A stretch of 64,000 nt of DNA, from the NCBI RefSeq assembly GCF_017312725.1, contig NZ_BOPO01000116.1:34858-98857 (forward strand). The letters are read 5' to 3'. Each line of letters begins with the position of its first letter. Position 1 is the first letter of the stretch. The stretch comes from Actinocatenispora comari (GTDB taxonomy: Bacteria; Actinomycetota; Actinomycetes; Mycobacteriales; Micromonosporaceae). Of the stretch, positions 1-11,085 are shown in pieces. The notes beneath the pieces are model-generated. The model was not told the DNA's origin, did no database searches, and saw only the letters and a program-made list of their open reading frames with translations. A program made the translations under genes and the position numbers.

Positions 1-1
1 G

Positions 2-271
2 CGCATCACCGCGGTCGCGTCGTGGCGGGACGCGCCGTACTTCACCGACCCCGAGCGGGTCGCGTTGGAGCTGGTGGAGGCGGTACTGACGGCGAACCCG
101 AGCGGTCAGCGGGTGGACGACGAGCTGTACGCCCGAGCCGCCGCGCACTACGACGAGCGGGGGCTGTGGACGCTGACCCTGGTGATCGGGCAGATCTGCC
201 TGTTCATCCCGGTCGCGCTGATCGCTCAGCCGATCCCCGGCACCCCGATCGGCAAGAACTACCGCGAATAG
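2..271 (+). CDS. Carboxymuconolactone decarboxylase / AhpD-like family protein, C-terminal part (5' end outside window)
   Basis: The reading frame is already open at the window edge and gives 89 residues before a TAG stop. It holds the pattern AVASWRDAPYFT followed by ALELVEAV, which matches the segment after the active-site helix of AhpD/carboxymuconolactone decarboxylase-like proteins. The catalytic CxxC would lie upstream, outside the window, so activity cannot be judged. Members of this superfamily act as peroxidase-like or decarboxylase enzymes. The hydrophobic tail (IGQICLFIPVALIAQPI) is less typical. The gene ends about 90 bp before mutY on the same strand. Family assignment is moderately sure; the specific function is unknown. 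Confidence 0.6.
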   Translation, partial: RITAVASWRDAPYFTDPERVALELVEAVLTANPSGQRVDDELYARAAAHYDERGLWTLTLVIGQICLFIPVALIAQPIPGTPIGKNYRE

Positions 272-359
272 CACTCCGCTGCGCTTCGTCCCGGCTGCGT
301 TGCGCCTCGTCCCGGCGGTACAGGGGTCCGTCGGGGCGGTGTGGCAGGATCGGGCGGCG

Positions 360-1247
360 ATGGACAGCTCGGTACTCCAGCGGCGGTTGGCCGCGCTCGT
401 CGGCGACTGGTACGCCGAACACGCCCGGGAACTGCCCTGGCGGGCGCCGGGCGTCTCCGCCTGGGCGGTGCTGGTCAGCGAGATCATGCTGCAGCAGACC
501 CCGGTGCACCGGGTGCTGCCGGTGTGGCGGGAGTGGCTGGCCCGCTGGCCCACCCCGCAGGATCTGGCCGTCGAGCCGGCGGCCGAGGTGATCCGCGCCT
601 GGGGCCGGCTCGGCTACCCGCGCCGCGCGCTGCGGCTGCACGAGTGCGCGAAGGCGCTCGTGGAGCGGCACGGCGGCGAGGTACCGCGGGAGGTCGAGGC
701 GCTGCTCGCGCTGCCCGGCATCGGCTCGTACACGGCGCGCGCGGTCGCCGTGTTCGCCTACGGCGACCGGCATCCGGTGGTGGACACGAACGTCCGCCGG
801 TTCGTCGCCCGGGCCGTGACGGCGCTCGCCGACGCCGGGCCACCCCGTACGGTGGCCGACCTGGCCGCGGTCGAGGAGCTGCTACCGACCGACCCGGCCG
901 ACGCGGCCCGCGCCTCCATCGCGTTCATGGAGCTCGGCGCGCTGATCTGCACCGCCCGTGCGCCGCGCTGCGCGGACTGCCCGGTGTACGCCGAGTGCGG
1001 CTGGCAGCGCGCCGGCCGGCCGGCGGCCACCGGCCCGGCCCGGAAGGTGCAGAAGTTCGCCGGCACCGACCGGCAGGTGCGCGGCCTGCTGATGGCGGTG
1101 TTGCGGGAGGCGACCGCGCCGGTGCCCCGCGCCGCGCTGGACGCGGTGTGGCAGGACGGCACCCAGCGCGACCGGGCGCTGGCCGGCCTGCTCGACGACG
1201 GCCTGGTGCACCGGCTCACCGACGACCGGTACGCCCTGCCGTCCTGA
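360..1247 (+). CDS. mutY: A/G-specific adenine DNA glycosylase MutY
   Basis: MutY removes adenine mispaired with 8-oxoguanine in base excision repair. The 295-residue protein has the helix-hairpin-helix glycosylase core with SEIMLQQTPV near the N-terminus (catalytic Glu), the hairpin LPGIGSYTARA and the catalytic Asp in VVDTNVRR. The 4Fe-4S ligands follow the expected C-x6-C-x2-C-x5-C spacing (CTARAPRCADCPVYAEC) about two thirds along. The C-terminal 8-oxoG recognition part is short, as in other actinobacterial forms. I chose the ATG at 360, which matches the family N-terminus; an in-frame TTG at 300 would add 20 residues of poor character. A CAGGAT hexamer 9 nt upstream may be a -10 box of a leaderless transcript. 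Confidence 0.93.
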   Translation: MDSSVLQRRLAALVGDWYAEHARELPWRAPGVSAWAVLVSEIMLQQTPVHRVLPVWREWLARWPTPQDLAVEPAAEVIRAWGRLGYPRRALRLHECAKALVERHGGEVPREVEALLALPGIGSYTARAVAVFAYGDRHPVVDTNVRRFVARAVTALADAGPPRTVADLAAVEELLPTDPADAARASIAFMELGALICTARAPRCADCPVYAECGWQRAGRPAATGPARKVQKFAGTDRQVRGLLMAVLREATAPVPRAALDAVWQDGTQRDRALAGLLDDGLVHRLTDDRYALPS

Positions 1248-1368
1248 CCGGCTGCCGGTGGTGTCCACGCTGCGGATGCCGTGGGCGGGGGACGGACCGT
1301 CGACTACGCAGCGGCAACCGCCGGGCGTCGCCTTCCACGGGTAGCGACGACACCGGCCTGCAAACGAC

Positions 1369-1400
1369 GCTGGCCCCGGACCTTGCGGTCCGGGGCCAGC
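1369..1400. terminator. Bidirectional hairpin terminator between mutY and clpC
   Basis: A perfect 14-bp inverted repeat (GCTGGCCCCGGACC and its complement) encloses a TTGC loop. It lies 17 bp beyond the clpC stop and about 120 bp beyond the mutY stop, between two convergent genes. There is no real T-tract, as is usual for high-GC actinobacterial terminators. Confidence 0.85.
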
Positions 1401-1416
1401 GCGGTGTTGCCGACTG

Positions 1417-3939
<2,523 letters not shown>

Positions 3940-4462
3940 TCCTTCGTGCTCCTCACGTGCTCGTGTCCCGGTTGCGGTCCTCGGTCACCCGGTTGTGAGC
4001 CTTGCCGGCGAGCCCGCGGGGGCTCCGGCCAAGCCACGAGCACCTGGTGGTGTCCGTGTCATCACTCTATCGCTGGCCGGTGACCTTCTCCTGACGGCGG
4101 CGGGCGGCCAACCCCCCGCCAACCCACCACGGGACACGGCCGGTCGGTCGTGACTGTGCCGGTGTACAGGACCTTTGAGTCAACCAGGCGCAGGGCCGGG
4201 CTGTTCCACCCCGCCGCGGGTGTACGCCGAGAGCGAAATCGGCGCGCCGCCGACGGCGCCGGGAACCTGCCCGGCGCGACCCGTTCACCCGGTCGCGGTC
4301 GGCCCGGCCGGTCGGTCAGCGGGCCGAGGGCGGTGGCCGACATCACCGTTCGAATCCGTCTCAGGACGCCAGGTGATCATCGGCTCGCCGGCCGGAACAG
4401 CATGCGGCCCGGACACACCGATCGGGTGTCCGGGCCGTCGTCGAGACTGCGGTCGGGTCGGC
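3940..4462 (-). promoter_or_regulatory. clpC upstream region with candidate promoters
   Basis: This 523-bp gap between lsr2 (3' end) and clpC (start) has no convincing gene. On the minus strand a TAGAGT hexamer (4064-4069) could be a -10 box, giving a leader of about 120 nt. Farther up, TTGACT (4178-4183) lies inside the short palindrome TTGAGTCAA (4175-4183) and resembles a -35 box, but no good -10 sits at 17 bp. The lsr2 terminator occupies 4405-4437. Promoter calls are weak and rest on motif matches only. Confidence 0.35.
4405..4437 (-). terminator. lsr2 terminator hairpin
   Basis: A perfect 12-bp inverted repeat (CGGCCCGGACAC / GTGTCCGGGCCG) with a 9-nt loop starts 26 bp downstream of the lsr2 stop codon on the minus strand. 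Confidence 0.8.
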
Positions 4463-4819
4463 TCAGCGACCCGCCTCCGCGTGGTAACGCTCCACGATGT
4501 CGGCGGAAATGCGGCCGCGATCGGAGATATCGAGGCCTTTACGCTTTGCCCACTCGCGGATGGCGCGATTCTGCTCGCGGTCGCTGGCCGCCGAGGAGGT
4601 GCCTCGATTCCGCGGCGCGGCGCCGCTGCGGGCCACACTGCCGCGGCCGAGCTTGCGCGCCTTGCCGACGTACGTCGCGAGCGCGTCACGCAGGCCCTGG
4701 GCGTTGGAATCGGAAAGGTCGATCTCGTAGTTCATGCCGTCCAGGCCGAACTTCACGGTCTCCGCGGCTTCCCCGCCGTCCAGGTCGTCGACGAGGAGGA
4801 CCTGTACCTTCTGCGCCAC
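4463..4819 (-). CDS. lsr2: Nucleoid-associated protein / xenogeneic silencer Lsr2
   Basis: Lsr2 bridges DNA and silences AT-rich, often horizontally acquired genes in actinobacteria. The 118-residue protein starts [18 protein letters not shown], has the dimerisation beta-hairpin ([16 protein letters not shown]) and a C-terminal DNA-binding domain with [18 protein letters not shown], where RGR is the AT-hook-like minor-groove motif. GTG at 4819 was chosen because it gives the family N-terminus and follows AGAAGGGA at good spacing. A longer in-frame start at 4864 would add 15 residues. It is flanked by lysS upstream and clpC downstream on the same strand. Confidence 0.96.
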   Translation of the reverse strand: MAQKVQVLLVDDLDGGEAAETVKFGLDGMNYEIDLSDSNAQGLRDALATYVGKARKLGRGSVARSGAAPRNRGTSSAASDREQNRAIREWAKRKGLDISDRGRISADIVERYHAEAGR

Positions 4820-4897
4820 AGCGCGATCCCTTCTGGTGGTGATTACCGAGCTCGGGGAAAACAATAACTCATCGGCTCGGCGAATACGTCGTCGGGG

Positions 4898-4919
4898 AAA
4901 AACCCAACAGATAATTGGG
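4898..4919 (-). terminator. Candidate T-tract terminator after lysS
   Basis: Read on the minus strand the sequence is GCCCAATTATCTGTTGGG followed by TTTTTCCCC: a short stem (CCCAA/TTGGG, 7-nt loop) then five T residues. It lies 74 bp beyond the lysS stop, upstream of lsr2, in an unusually AT-rich stretch (4850-4920). The short stem makes this a moderate call; the stretch may also hold the lsr2 promoter. Confidence 0.45.
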
Positions 4920-4992
4920 CCGCCGTCGATGCTGCTTTACCCCGCGCCGGCACGCAATGACCGGTTCGCTGTGCGGGACGGTAGCCGGCCGA

Positions 4993-6501
4993 CTACTCCG
5001 GGCGGACGAGCGGGAACAGGATGGTTTCTCGGATGCCGAGACCGGTGAGCGCCATCAGCAGCCGGTCAATCCCCATTCCGACCCCACCGGTCGGCGGCAT
5101 GCCGTATTCCAGAGCGCGCAGGAAGTCCTCGTCCAGCTGCATCGCCTCGGCGTCACCGCCGGCTGCGAGCAGCGACTGCGCGGTCAACCGTTCCCGCTGC
5201 ACGACCGGGTCGACCAGCTCCGAGTAGCCGGTCCCGAGCTCGAATCCCTGCACGTACAGATCCCACTTCTCGACCACCCCGGGGATGCTGCGGTGCGGCC
5301 GTACCAACGGTGACGTCTCGACCGGATAGTCGCGCACGAAGGTCGGTTCGACGAGACGGTCGGCGACCAACTCGTCGAACAGCTCCTCGGCGAGCTTCCC
5401 GGCTCCCCATGCCGGATCCACGGCAATTTCGTGCGCCTGCGCGTAGGTCACCAGCTTCGCGTGCTCGGTGGCCGGTGTCACCTCTTCGCCGAGCGCGTCC
5501 GACAGCGCCCCGTACATGCTGACCCGGCGCCATTCCCCGCCGAGATCGAACTGGCTGCCGTCCTGATGGGTGACCATCGTGCTGCCGTGCACCGCAAGGG
5601 CGGCGCGCACCACGAGCTCCTGGGTCAGATCGGCCACCGTGTCATAGTTCCCATAAGCCTCATAGAACTCCAGCATGGCGAACTCCGGCGAGTGCGAGGA
5701 GTCGACGCCCTCGTTCCGGAAGTTGCGGTTGATCTCGAAGACCTTCTCGATTCCACCGACCGCCGCACGCTTGAGATAGAGCTCCGGCGCGATCCGTAGA
5801 TACAGATCGATATCGAGCGCATTCGAATGGGTGACAAACGGTCGCGCGGTCGCTCCACCGTGCAACGGCTGCAGCATCGGCGTCTCGACCTCGACGAAAC
5901 CGCGCTCGTGCAGCGTGTCGCGCAGGCTGCGCACCACGTTCGCCCGGGTTCGTACCGTCTGCCGGGCCTGCGGGCGCATGATCAGGTCGACGTAGCGCTG
6001 CCGGACCCGCGCCTCCTCCGACATCGGCTTGTGCGCCACCGGCAACGGCCGCAACGCCTTCGAGGTGATCTGCCAGCGCTGCGCGAACACCGACAGCTCG
6101 CCGCGCCGGCTGGTGATCACCTCACCCTCGATGCCGACGTGGTCGCCCAGGTCGACCAGCCGCTTCCACTCGTCCAGCGACTCCTTGCCCACCTCGGCAG
6201 CGGACAGCATCGCCTGCAGCTCGGTACCGTCACCGGCGCGCAGGGTGGCGAAGCACAGCTTGCCGGTGTTGCGGACGAAGATCACCCGGCCGGCGACCGC
6301 GACCGTGTCCCCGGTCGCGGTGTCCGGCGGCAGCTCGCCGTACTTGTCGCGCACCTCGGCGAGGGTCGCGGTGCGGGGGAAACCCAGCAGGTACGGCTCG
6401 ACGCCGTCGGAGAGCATCTTGGCCCGCTTCTCCCGCCGGACCCGCATCTGCTCGGGAAGCTCGTCCTGCTCGTCTGCGCTGCGCGGCTCGTCGGTACTCA
6501 C
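4993..6501 (-). CDS. lysS: Lysyl-tRNA synthetase, class II
   Basis: Charges tRNA-Lys with lysine in the cytoplasm. The 502-residue protein begins with an OB-fold anticodon-binding domain ([19 protein letters not shown]) and continues with the class II catalytic core: motif 2 [20 protein letters not shown] near residue 267 and motif 3 [13 protein letters not shown] near 480. GTG at 6501 gives [12 protein letters not shown] and the family length; upstream frame extension to 7083 runs through the divergent methyltransferase gene and is rejected. A purine-rich AGAGAG lies 6 nt upstream of the start. It is placed before lsr2 and clpC. Confidence 0.97.
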   Translation of the reverse strand: MSTDEPRSADEQDELPEQMRVRREKRAKMLSDGVEPYLLGFPRTATLAEVRDKYGELPPDTATGDTVAVAGRVIFVRNTGKLCFATLRAGDGTELQAMLSAAEVGKESLDEWKRLVDLGDHVGIEGEVITSRRGELSVFAQRWQITSKALRPLPVAHKPMSEEARVRQRYVDLIMRPQARQTVRTRANVVRSLRDTLHERGFVEVETPMLQPLHGGATARPFVTHSNALDIDLYLRIAPELYLKRAAVGGIEKVFEINRNFRNEGVDSSHSPEFAMLEFYEAYGNYDTVADLTQELVVRAALAVHGSTMVTHQDGSQFDLGGEWRRVSMYGALSDALGEEVTPATEHAKLVTYAQAHEIAVDPAWGAGKLAEELFDELVADRLVEPTFVRDYPVETSPLVRPHRSIPGVVEKWDLYVQGFELGTGYSELVDPVVQRERLTAQSLLAAGGDAEAMQLDEDFLRALEYGMPPTGGVGMGIDRLLMALTGLGIRETILFPLVRPE

Positions 6502-6648
6502 GGCAACTCTCTGTTCGCTGGGTCGGTGACACGCAACGCTCAGCGTAACGAGTCGTCCCTCCCCCGCCGGCAAGCGGCCGGTGTGCAGACCTGATGGTGA
6601 AACGGTGGTGATCCGCGGCGGCGGCTCGGCACCACCGCGCCACGTCGG

Positions 6649-6654
6649 TAGCTT
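6649..6654 (+). promoter_or_regulatory. -10 box of a probable leaderless promoter (methyltransferase)
   Basis: TAGCTT sits 7 nt before the ATG at 6662, with no ribosome-binding site between. This is the arrangement of leaderless actinobacterial mRNAs, where transcription starts at the first base of the start codon. Confidence 0.5.
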
Positions 6655-6661
6655 GGCGGGC

Positions 6662-7390
6662 ATGGAGCCCGAGATCCGCGACAGACACCGGTTGTCCTTC
6701 GGCCCCGCAGCCGACCTGTACGACCAGGTACGCCCGTCGTACCCGAACGAGGCGATCGACTGGATGGTCGGGCCGGCGCCGCGCAGGGTGGTCGATCTCG
6801 GCGCCGGGACCGGCATCTTCACCCGCCAGCTGGTCGCCGCCGGGCACGACGTGATCGCGGTCGAACCCGATCCCGGGATGCGCGCCAAGCTCGCCGCGCG
6901 GGTGCCCGGGGTGCCGACACTCGCCGGCTCCGCCGAGTCGGTACCGCTGCCGGACGCCAGCGTGGACGCGGTGGTGGCGGCCCAGGCGTACCACTGGTTC
7001 GATCCGGCGGTGGCGCACCCGGAGATCGCCCGGTTGCTCGCGCCGGGTGGGGTGTTCGCGCCGGTCTGGAACCAGCGGGACAACGAGGTCGACTGGGTCG
7101 CGCGGCTGACCGAGATCGTCGGCAGCGAGGCGGTCGTCCCGCCGGAGCTGCCGGGTGAGCTGTTCGAGCCGATGCAGCGGGCCGACTTCCGGCACGAGGT
7201 GCCGATCTCGCCGGACGGGCTGGTCGCGCTGATCCGGTCCCGCTCGTACTACCTGACCTCGGCGCCGGCGGAGCGGGACCGGCTGGAGTCGGAGGTCCGG
7301 CAGCTGTGCGCGACCCATCCCGACCTGCGCGGCCGGGACCGCTTCCCGATGCCGTACCTGACGTCCGCGTTCCGCGCCGCCCGCCGCTGA
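6662..7390 (+). CDS. Class I SAM-dependent methyltransferase
   Basis: The 242-residue protein opens with [18 protein letters not shown], typical of a class I methyltransferase subfamily, followed by SAM-binding motif I ([15 protein letters not shown], about residues 41-55), motif [10 protein letters not shown] and the post-I stretch [18 protein letters not shown]. Substrate cannot be inferred. It diverges from lysS across a 160-bp gap. ATG at 6662 is preferred over a start at 6581, since the upstream residues are not family-like and a -10 box lies 7 nt before it. The stop codon lies in the first unit of a 20-bp tandem repeat. Confidence 0.85.
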   Translation: MEPEIRDRHRLSFGPAADLYDQVRPSYPNEAIDWMVGPAPRRVVDLGAGTGIFTRQLVAAGHDVIAVEPDPGMRAKLAARVPGVPTLAGSAESVPLPDASVDAVVAAQAYHWFDPAVAHPEIARLLAPGGVFAPVWNQRDNEVDWVARLTEIVGSEAVVPPELPGELFEPMQRADFRHEVPISPDGLVALIRSRSYYLTSAPAERDRLESEVRQLCATHPDLRGRDRFPMPYLTSAFRAARR

Positions 7391-7522
7391 CCCGCGCCGC
7401 CCGCCGCTGAGCGCCACCGCCCGCCGCTGACCGGCACGGCCCGCCGCTGACCCGCGCCACCCACCGCTGACCGGCACGGCGCTCACCGCTGGCCGGCACG
7501 ACCCGCCGCTGACGCCGCTGAC
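7381..7522. repeat. 20-bp tandem repeat (about 7 copies) overlapping the methyltransferase 3' end
   Basis: Units beginning CCGCCGCTGA recur exactly every 20 bp at 7381, 7401, 7421, 7441 and 7461, then more loosely at about 7483 and 7503. The first copy supplies the last codons and TGA stop of the methyltransferase. The second half of the unit alternates CCCGCGCC and CCGGCACGG types. The array fills the gap to the convergent TetR gene. Confidence 0.85.
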
Positions 7523-7581
7523 CCGCGCGGCGCCGACCCGCGGAGACGGACGCTGCCCGGCGGCCGGCGACGGGAGCGCCG

Positions 7582-8223
7582 TCAGTCGACGGCGTCCGTT
7601 GCCGGCTCGCCGGCCACGTCGGGCACCGGGATGTCGGCGCCGTCCGGCGCTGGGTCGGCGAGGGCGCCGGTGAGGGCCAGGGTGGCGCGGCGGGCGGCGG
7701 CGAGCACGTCGGCCGGGTCGACGTCGGCGGGGGCGGCGAGCAGCGCGGCCCGGACCGTGTCGAACGTCATCCGCAGCAGGATCCGGCCCTGCGGGTCGGT
7801 GCGCTCGTCGGCGAGCAGGTCGATCAGCTCGTCGATGCCGCCGACCACGTCGATGCCGTGCCCGGTGATCCGCCGCATGACCGGCTGGTTCGCGTGCGCG
7901 AGCCGCATCGTCGCCAGGTGTTCCGCGGTGGTACCGGCGAGCCAGCGCAACGCGGTCCGGCGCGCCAGGTCGGGGGTCCGCGGCTGGTCGCGCACCCAGT
8001 CGATCAGCTCGTCCAGGTCGCGGCGGCGCTGCTCGACCAGGCTGGCGAGGATCTCCTCCTTGTTCCGGAAGTGGTAGTAGAGCGACGACCTGGTCAGGCC
8101 GAGCGCCTCGGTCAGGTCGCGGGTCGAGGTCGCCTCGTAGCCCTTCTCGGTGAACAGCTGTCGCGCGACGCGCTGGATCTGGGTGCGGGTGTCGGCGCCG
8201 CTGCGCCGCTCGCGTCCGGTCAT
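7582..8223 (-). CDS. TetR-family transcriptional regulator
   Basis: A 213-residue repressor with an N-terminal helix-turn-helix of the TetR type: IQRVARQLFTEKGYEATSTR, then TEALGLTRSSLYYHFRNKEEIL (residues about 15-60). The C-terminal ligand domain is not specific. ATG at 8223 follows a strong GGAGAGGAGGG site; an in-frame start at 8250 is possible. It diverges from a TetX-like monooxygenase, and the 112-bp gap holds two similar operator-like repeats. I infer that it represses itself and the monooxygenase and is released by a substrate of that enzyme. Confidence 0.88.
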   Translation of the reverse strand: MTGRERRSGADTRTQIQRVARQLFTEKGYEATSTRDLTEALGLTRSSLYYHFRNKEEILASLVEQRRRDLDELIDWVRDQPRTPDLARRTALRWLAGTTAEHLATMRLAHANQPVMRRITGHGIDVVGGIDELIDLLADERTDPQGRILLRMTFDTVRAALLAAPADVDPADVLAAARRATLALTGALADPAPDGADIPVPDVAGEPATDAVD

Positions 8224-8255
8224 GACCCTCCTCTCCTCTGCCGCCAGCATAGTTG

Positions 8256-8306
8256 CTTACCGAGCGCCCGTTCAGCTACCGTCCTACTTACCGAGCGGCC
8301 AGTCAG
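8256..8306. promoter_or_regulatory. Tandem operator-like repeats in the TetR / monooxygenase divergent region
   Basis: Two near-identical 20-bp units, CTTACCGAGCGCCCGTTCAG at 8256-8275 and CTTACCGAGCGGCCAGTCAG at 8287-8306, are spaced 31 bp apart (about three helical turns). Each has partial dyad symmetry (ACCGAGCG against CGTTCAG) as TetR operators do. They lie between the two divergent start codons. Confidence 0.65.
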
Positions 8307-8335
8307 TTCGGCCGCGCTGTCGAAGGAGGATCGCC

Positions 8336-9526
8336 ATGAGCACCGAACCCCGCAGCACCTCCGAACCCCGGATCGCGATCGTCGGCGCCGGACCGGCCGG
8401 CCTGATGTGCGCCCGGGTCCTGCACAACCACCGCATCCCCGCGACCGTGTACGACGCCGACACGTCGCTGACCTCGCGCGACGCCGGCGGAAGCCTCGAC
8501 CTGCACGCCGACACCGGGCAGATCGCGCTCGCCGACGCCGGCCTGCTCGACGTGTTCGCCGCCCTCGCCCGGTACGAGGACCAGGCCAAGCGGCGGGTCG
8601 ACCAGCACGGCACCGAGCTCGCCGCGTTCGTCCCGGACGCCGACGACGACGCCGCGCCCGAGATCGACCGCGGCCAGCTGCGCCGCCTGCTCGCCGGCAG
8701 CGTGCCCGCCGGTACTGTCCACTTCGGACACCGGGTGACCGGGGTCGAGGCGGTCGGCGACCGGTACCGGCTGCGCTTCGCGAACGGTGGCCACGCCGAC
8801 GCCGATCTCGTGGTCGGCGCCGACGGCACCTGGTCCCGGGTCCGGCCGCTGGTCAGCGACGCCGCCCCGGCGTACACCGGGGTGTCGTTCGTGGAGGTGC
8901 GGTTCGACGACGTCGAGACCCGGCACCCGGACGTCGCCGCGCTGGTCGGCACCGGTCACCTGTTCGCCAACGACGGCGCCGGGCTGGCCATCGTCGCGCA
9001 GCGCAACAGCGGCGGGCAGATCCGCTGCTACCTCAGCATGCGCATCGAGGCGGACTGGCCGCGGCGGGCCGGGATCGAGCCGGACGACGAGGCGGCGGTC
9101 CGCCGCTACCTGCTCGACGCGTACCGGGGGTGGGACGCGCGGTTCCGGCCGCTGCTGACCGACACCGACAGCGGGTACCTGCACCGCCCGATCCACGCGC
9201 TGCCGGCGGGGCTGACCTGGCCGCACCGGTCCGGCATCACGCTGGTCGGCGACGCGGCGCACGTGATGCCGCCCCTCGGTGGCTGGGGCGCGAACCTCGC
9301 CCTGCTGGACGCCGCCGAGCTGGCCACCGCGATCGCGACCCAGCCGCCCGGGACGGCGCTCACCGGGTACGAGCAGCGGATGTGGGCGCGCTCCGGCCCG
9401 CTCGCGGCGGCGGCGAACGAGGGCCTGGCCCGCTTCGCCGGCGCCGCCGACCACATCCCGGACCACCGCGCCGAACACCAGCGGTACCAGGCCGACGCCG
9501 CCGCCTACCGCGCCGCCCGGGCCTGA
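8336..9526 (+). CDS. FAD-dependent monooxygenase, TetX-like
   Basis: A 396-residue class A flavoprotein hydroxylase. It has the N-terminal dinucleotide fold IAIVGAGPAGLMCARVL, the motif GGSLDLHADTGQ that is characteristic of TetX-like enzymes, the DG motif ADLVVGADGTWSRVR, and the FAD-binding GDAAHVMPPLGGWGANLALLDA near residue 305. Related enzymes hydroxylate tetracyclines or other aromatic polyketides; the true substrate here is unknown. ATG at 8336 follows AAGGAGGA at ideal spacing. Divergent transcription from a TetR gene suggests inducible detoxification or tailoring. No biosynthetic cluster is visible around it. Confidence 0.88.
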   Translation: MSTEPRSTSEPRIAIVGAGPAGLMCARVLHNHRIPATVYDADTSLTSRDAGGSLDLHADTGQIALADAGLLDVFAALARYEDQAKRRVDQHGTELAAFVPDADDDAAPEIDRGQLRRLLAGSVPAGTVHFGHRVTGVEAVGDRYRLRFANGGHADADLVVGADGTWSRVRPLVSDAAPAYTGVSFVEVRFDDVETRHPDVAALVGTGHLFANDGAGLAIVAQRNSGGQIRCYLSMRIEADWPRRAGIEPDDEAAVRRYLLDAYRGWDARFRPLLTDTDSGYLHRPIHALPAGLTWPHRSGITLVGDAAHVMPPLGGWGANLALLDAAELATAIATQPPGTALTGYEQRMWARSGPLAAAANEGLARFAGAADHIPDHRAEHQRYQADAAAYRAARA

Positions 9527-9600
9527 CGCCCGCCATGGCACGTCGGCTCGCCGAACCGGCAGTACGCCCGGCGGTCGCGGGCGCCCGGCGATCGGGCGGA

Positions 9601-9633
9601 CGCGGGGCACGCCACCGGATGGCGCGCCCCGCG
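9601..9633. terminator. Hairpin between convergent monooxygenase and protease genes
   Basis: CGCGGGGCACGCCA (9601-9614) pairs with TGGCGCGCCCCGCG (9620-9633) with one mismatch and a 5-nt loop. It lies 13 bp beyond the protease stop and 74 bp beyond the monooxygenase stop, so it could end both transcripts. Confidence 0.65.
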
Positions 9634-9646
9634 GGCCGGGTACCGG

Positions 9647-10936
9647 TCAGAACGCGCCGGTGCCGTTCGGGGTGCCGAGGCCGGTCGGGCCGTCGTAGCC
9701 GGGGCCGGCGGTGCACAGGTAGCTGCCACCGCAGCTGCCGTTGCTGCCGCTCGTCACGTCGTTCAGCGCCGACGCGTGCGAGTACGGGTACGACTGGTCG
9801 ATCGAGCCGGTGTTGCCGGCCAGCGCGAACACCGAGGCGACGATCGGGGACGAGGCGCTGGTGCCGCCGACCTGCACCCAGCCGTCCGCGCCCTGGGCCA
9901 GGCCGAGCGCGAGCAGCAGGTCGCACCACGAGCTGGTGCCGCAGCTGTTGTACGTGTCGTACACGGCGACGCCGGTGTTCGGGTCGGCGACCGCGGAGAC
10001 GTCGGCGACGGAGCGCTGCGCGCAGCCGCTGTCGTGCTGCCAGGACGGCTTCGGCTTCTGCGTGGAGCAGCCGGAGCCGGCGCCGGACCAGGCGGTCTCG
10101 GTCCAGCCGCGGGCGTTGCTCGCGGTGCTCAGGCTGGTCCCGCCGACGGCCGTCACGTACGGCGAGGCGGCCGGCCAGGACACCCCGTACCCGGAGTCGC
10201 CGGAGCTGGCGGTGATCGCCACGCCGGGGTGCCGGAAGTGGCTGTCCGCGTCGGTTTCGGTGGCGTCCTCGGCGCCGCCCCAGCTGTTCGAGACGGCGAC
10301 GACGCCGCTCGTCGTGGCCGCGGTGTCCTCGGCCGCGCCGAGCGAGTCGGTGTCCGCCGAGTTCGCCTCGACCAGCAGGATGTGGCAGGACGGGCAGACC
10401 GCGGAGACCATGTCGAGGTCCAGCGAGATCTCCTCGGCCCAGCCGTAGTCGCCGGCCGGCAGCGGGCTCGCGGCGCCGTCCTGGTTCACCTTGCGGAAGC
10501 AGCCGTTCGCGGTCGTGCAGGCCGGCAGCCCGTACGCGGCGCGGTAGGTGGCGAGGTCCGCCTCGGCGGTGGGCGCGTCGTACGCGTCGACGACGGCCAC
10601 GGTGCGGCCGGCCGCATCGGCGCTGCCCAGGCCGTACGCGTCGACCAGTTGGGCCGGGGTGAGCCCGACGGTGGTGGGGCTGCCAGTGGTCGCCGGCGCG
10701 ACCGGCCGGCCGGCGCGGGTGCGTACCCGGCGCGGCGCGAACCGGCCGAGGCAGGACATCCGGCCGGGGCGGGCGGTGGCGCAGCCGAACGACCGGGCGC
10801 CGATCGTGCTGGTACCGGTGGCGGGGCGGGCCGGTGCGGCGGCGGCCGGGGCGGCGGCCAGGACACCGGCGACGAGGGCGCCGGCGGCGGCCAGTACGAG
10901 CGCCAGTCGGCGCGGGTGAGCGGTGGTGTCGTCCAT
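9647..10936 (-). CDS. Secreted sedolisin-like (S53/S8 superfamily) serine peptidase
   Basis: A 429-residue exported protease. Residues about 9-37 form a signal peptide (LALVLAAAGALVAGVLA, then AAPAAAAPA). The catalytic domain shows EEISLDLD, matching the ExxxD pair of sedolisins, the oxyanion Asp in ASSGDSGYG and the nucleophile in GGTSASSPIVA near residue 360. About 75 residues separate the signal from the peptidase domain, much shorter than the usual S53 prodomain. Many cysteines suggest disulphides. ATG at 10936 follows GAAGGAG at good spacing. It is a single gene between the monooxygenase and coaX. Family is fairly sure; substrate unknown. Confidence 0.82.
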   Translation of the reverse strand: MDDTTAHPRRLALVLAAAGALVAGVLAAAPAAAAPARPATGTSTIGARSFGCATARPGRMSCLGRFAPRRVRTRAGRPVAPATTGSPTTVGLTPAQLVDAYGLGSADAAGRTVAVVDAYDAPTAEADLATYRAAYGLPACTTANGCFRKVNQDGAASPLPAGDYGWAEEISLDLDMVSAVCPSCHILLVEANSADTDSLGAAEDTAATTSGVVAVSNSWGGAEDATETDADSHFRHPGVAITASSGDSGYGVSWPAASPYVTAVGGTSLSTASNARGWTETAWSGAGSGCSTQKPKPSWQHDSGCAQRSVADVSAVADPNTGVAVYDTYNSCGTSSWCDLLLALGLAQGADGWVQVGGTSASSPIVASVFALAGNTGSIDQSYPYSHASALNDVTSGSNGSCGGSYLCTAGPGYDGPTGLGTPNGTGAF

Positions 10937-11085
10937 CCAGACTCCTTCAGAGTGGGGACCCGCCGTGAGGGCGGAGGGTCCGCAACTGGTGGAACACGTC
11001 CGGATGGATGGTAAGGACGACAAACCGCCGAAATCAATGCATGACCGTCGATGGGTACCGAACGGGCGCCCGGGGTCGGGGTCGG

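Noticed and set aside
4175..4183. HspR HAIR operator at TTGAGTCAA upstream of clpC
   Set aside because: Only one overlapping half-site is present; the expected CTTGAGT-N7-ACTCAAG is not.
4343..4352. GTTCGAATCC, resembling a tRNA T-loop
   Set aside because: Flanking bases do not form a T-stem (CACC against CGTC) and no acceptor or anticodon arm can be built.
6502..7083. N-terminal extension of lysS
   Set aside because: It lies antisense to the methyltransferase gene and lacks LysS-like sequence; the GTG at 6501 gives the family length.
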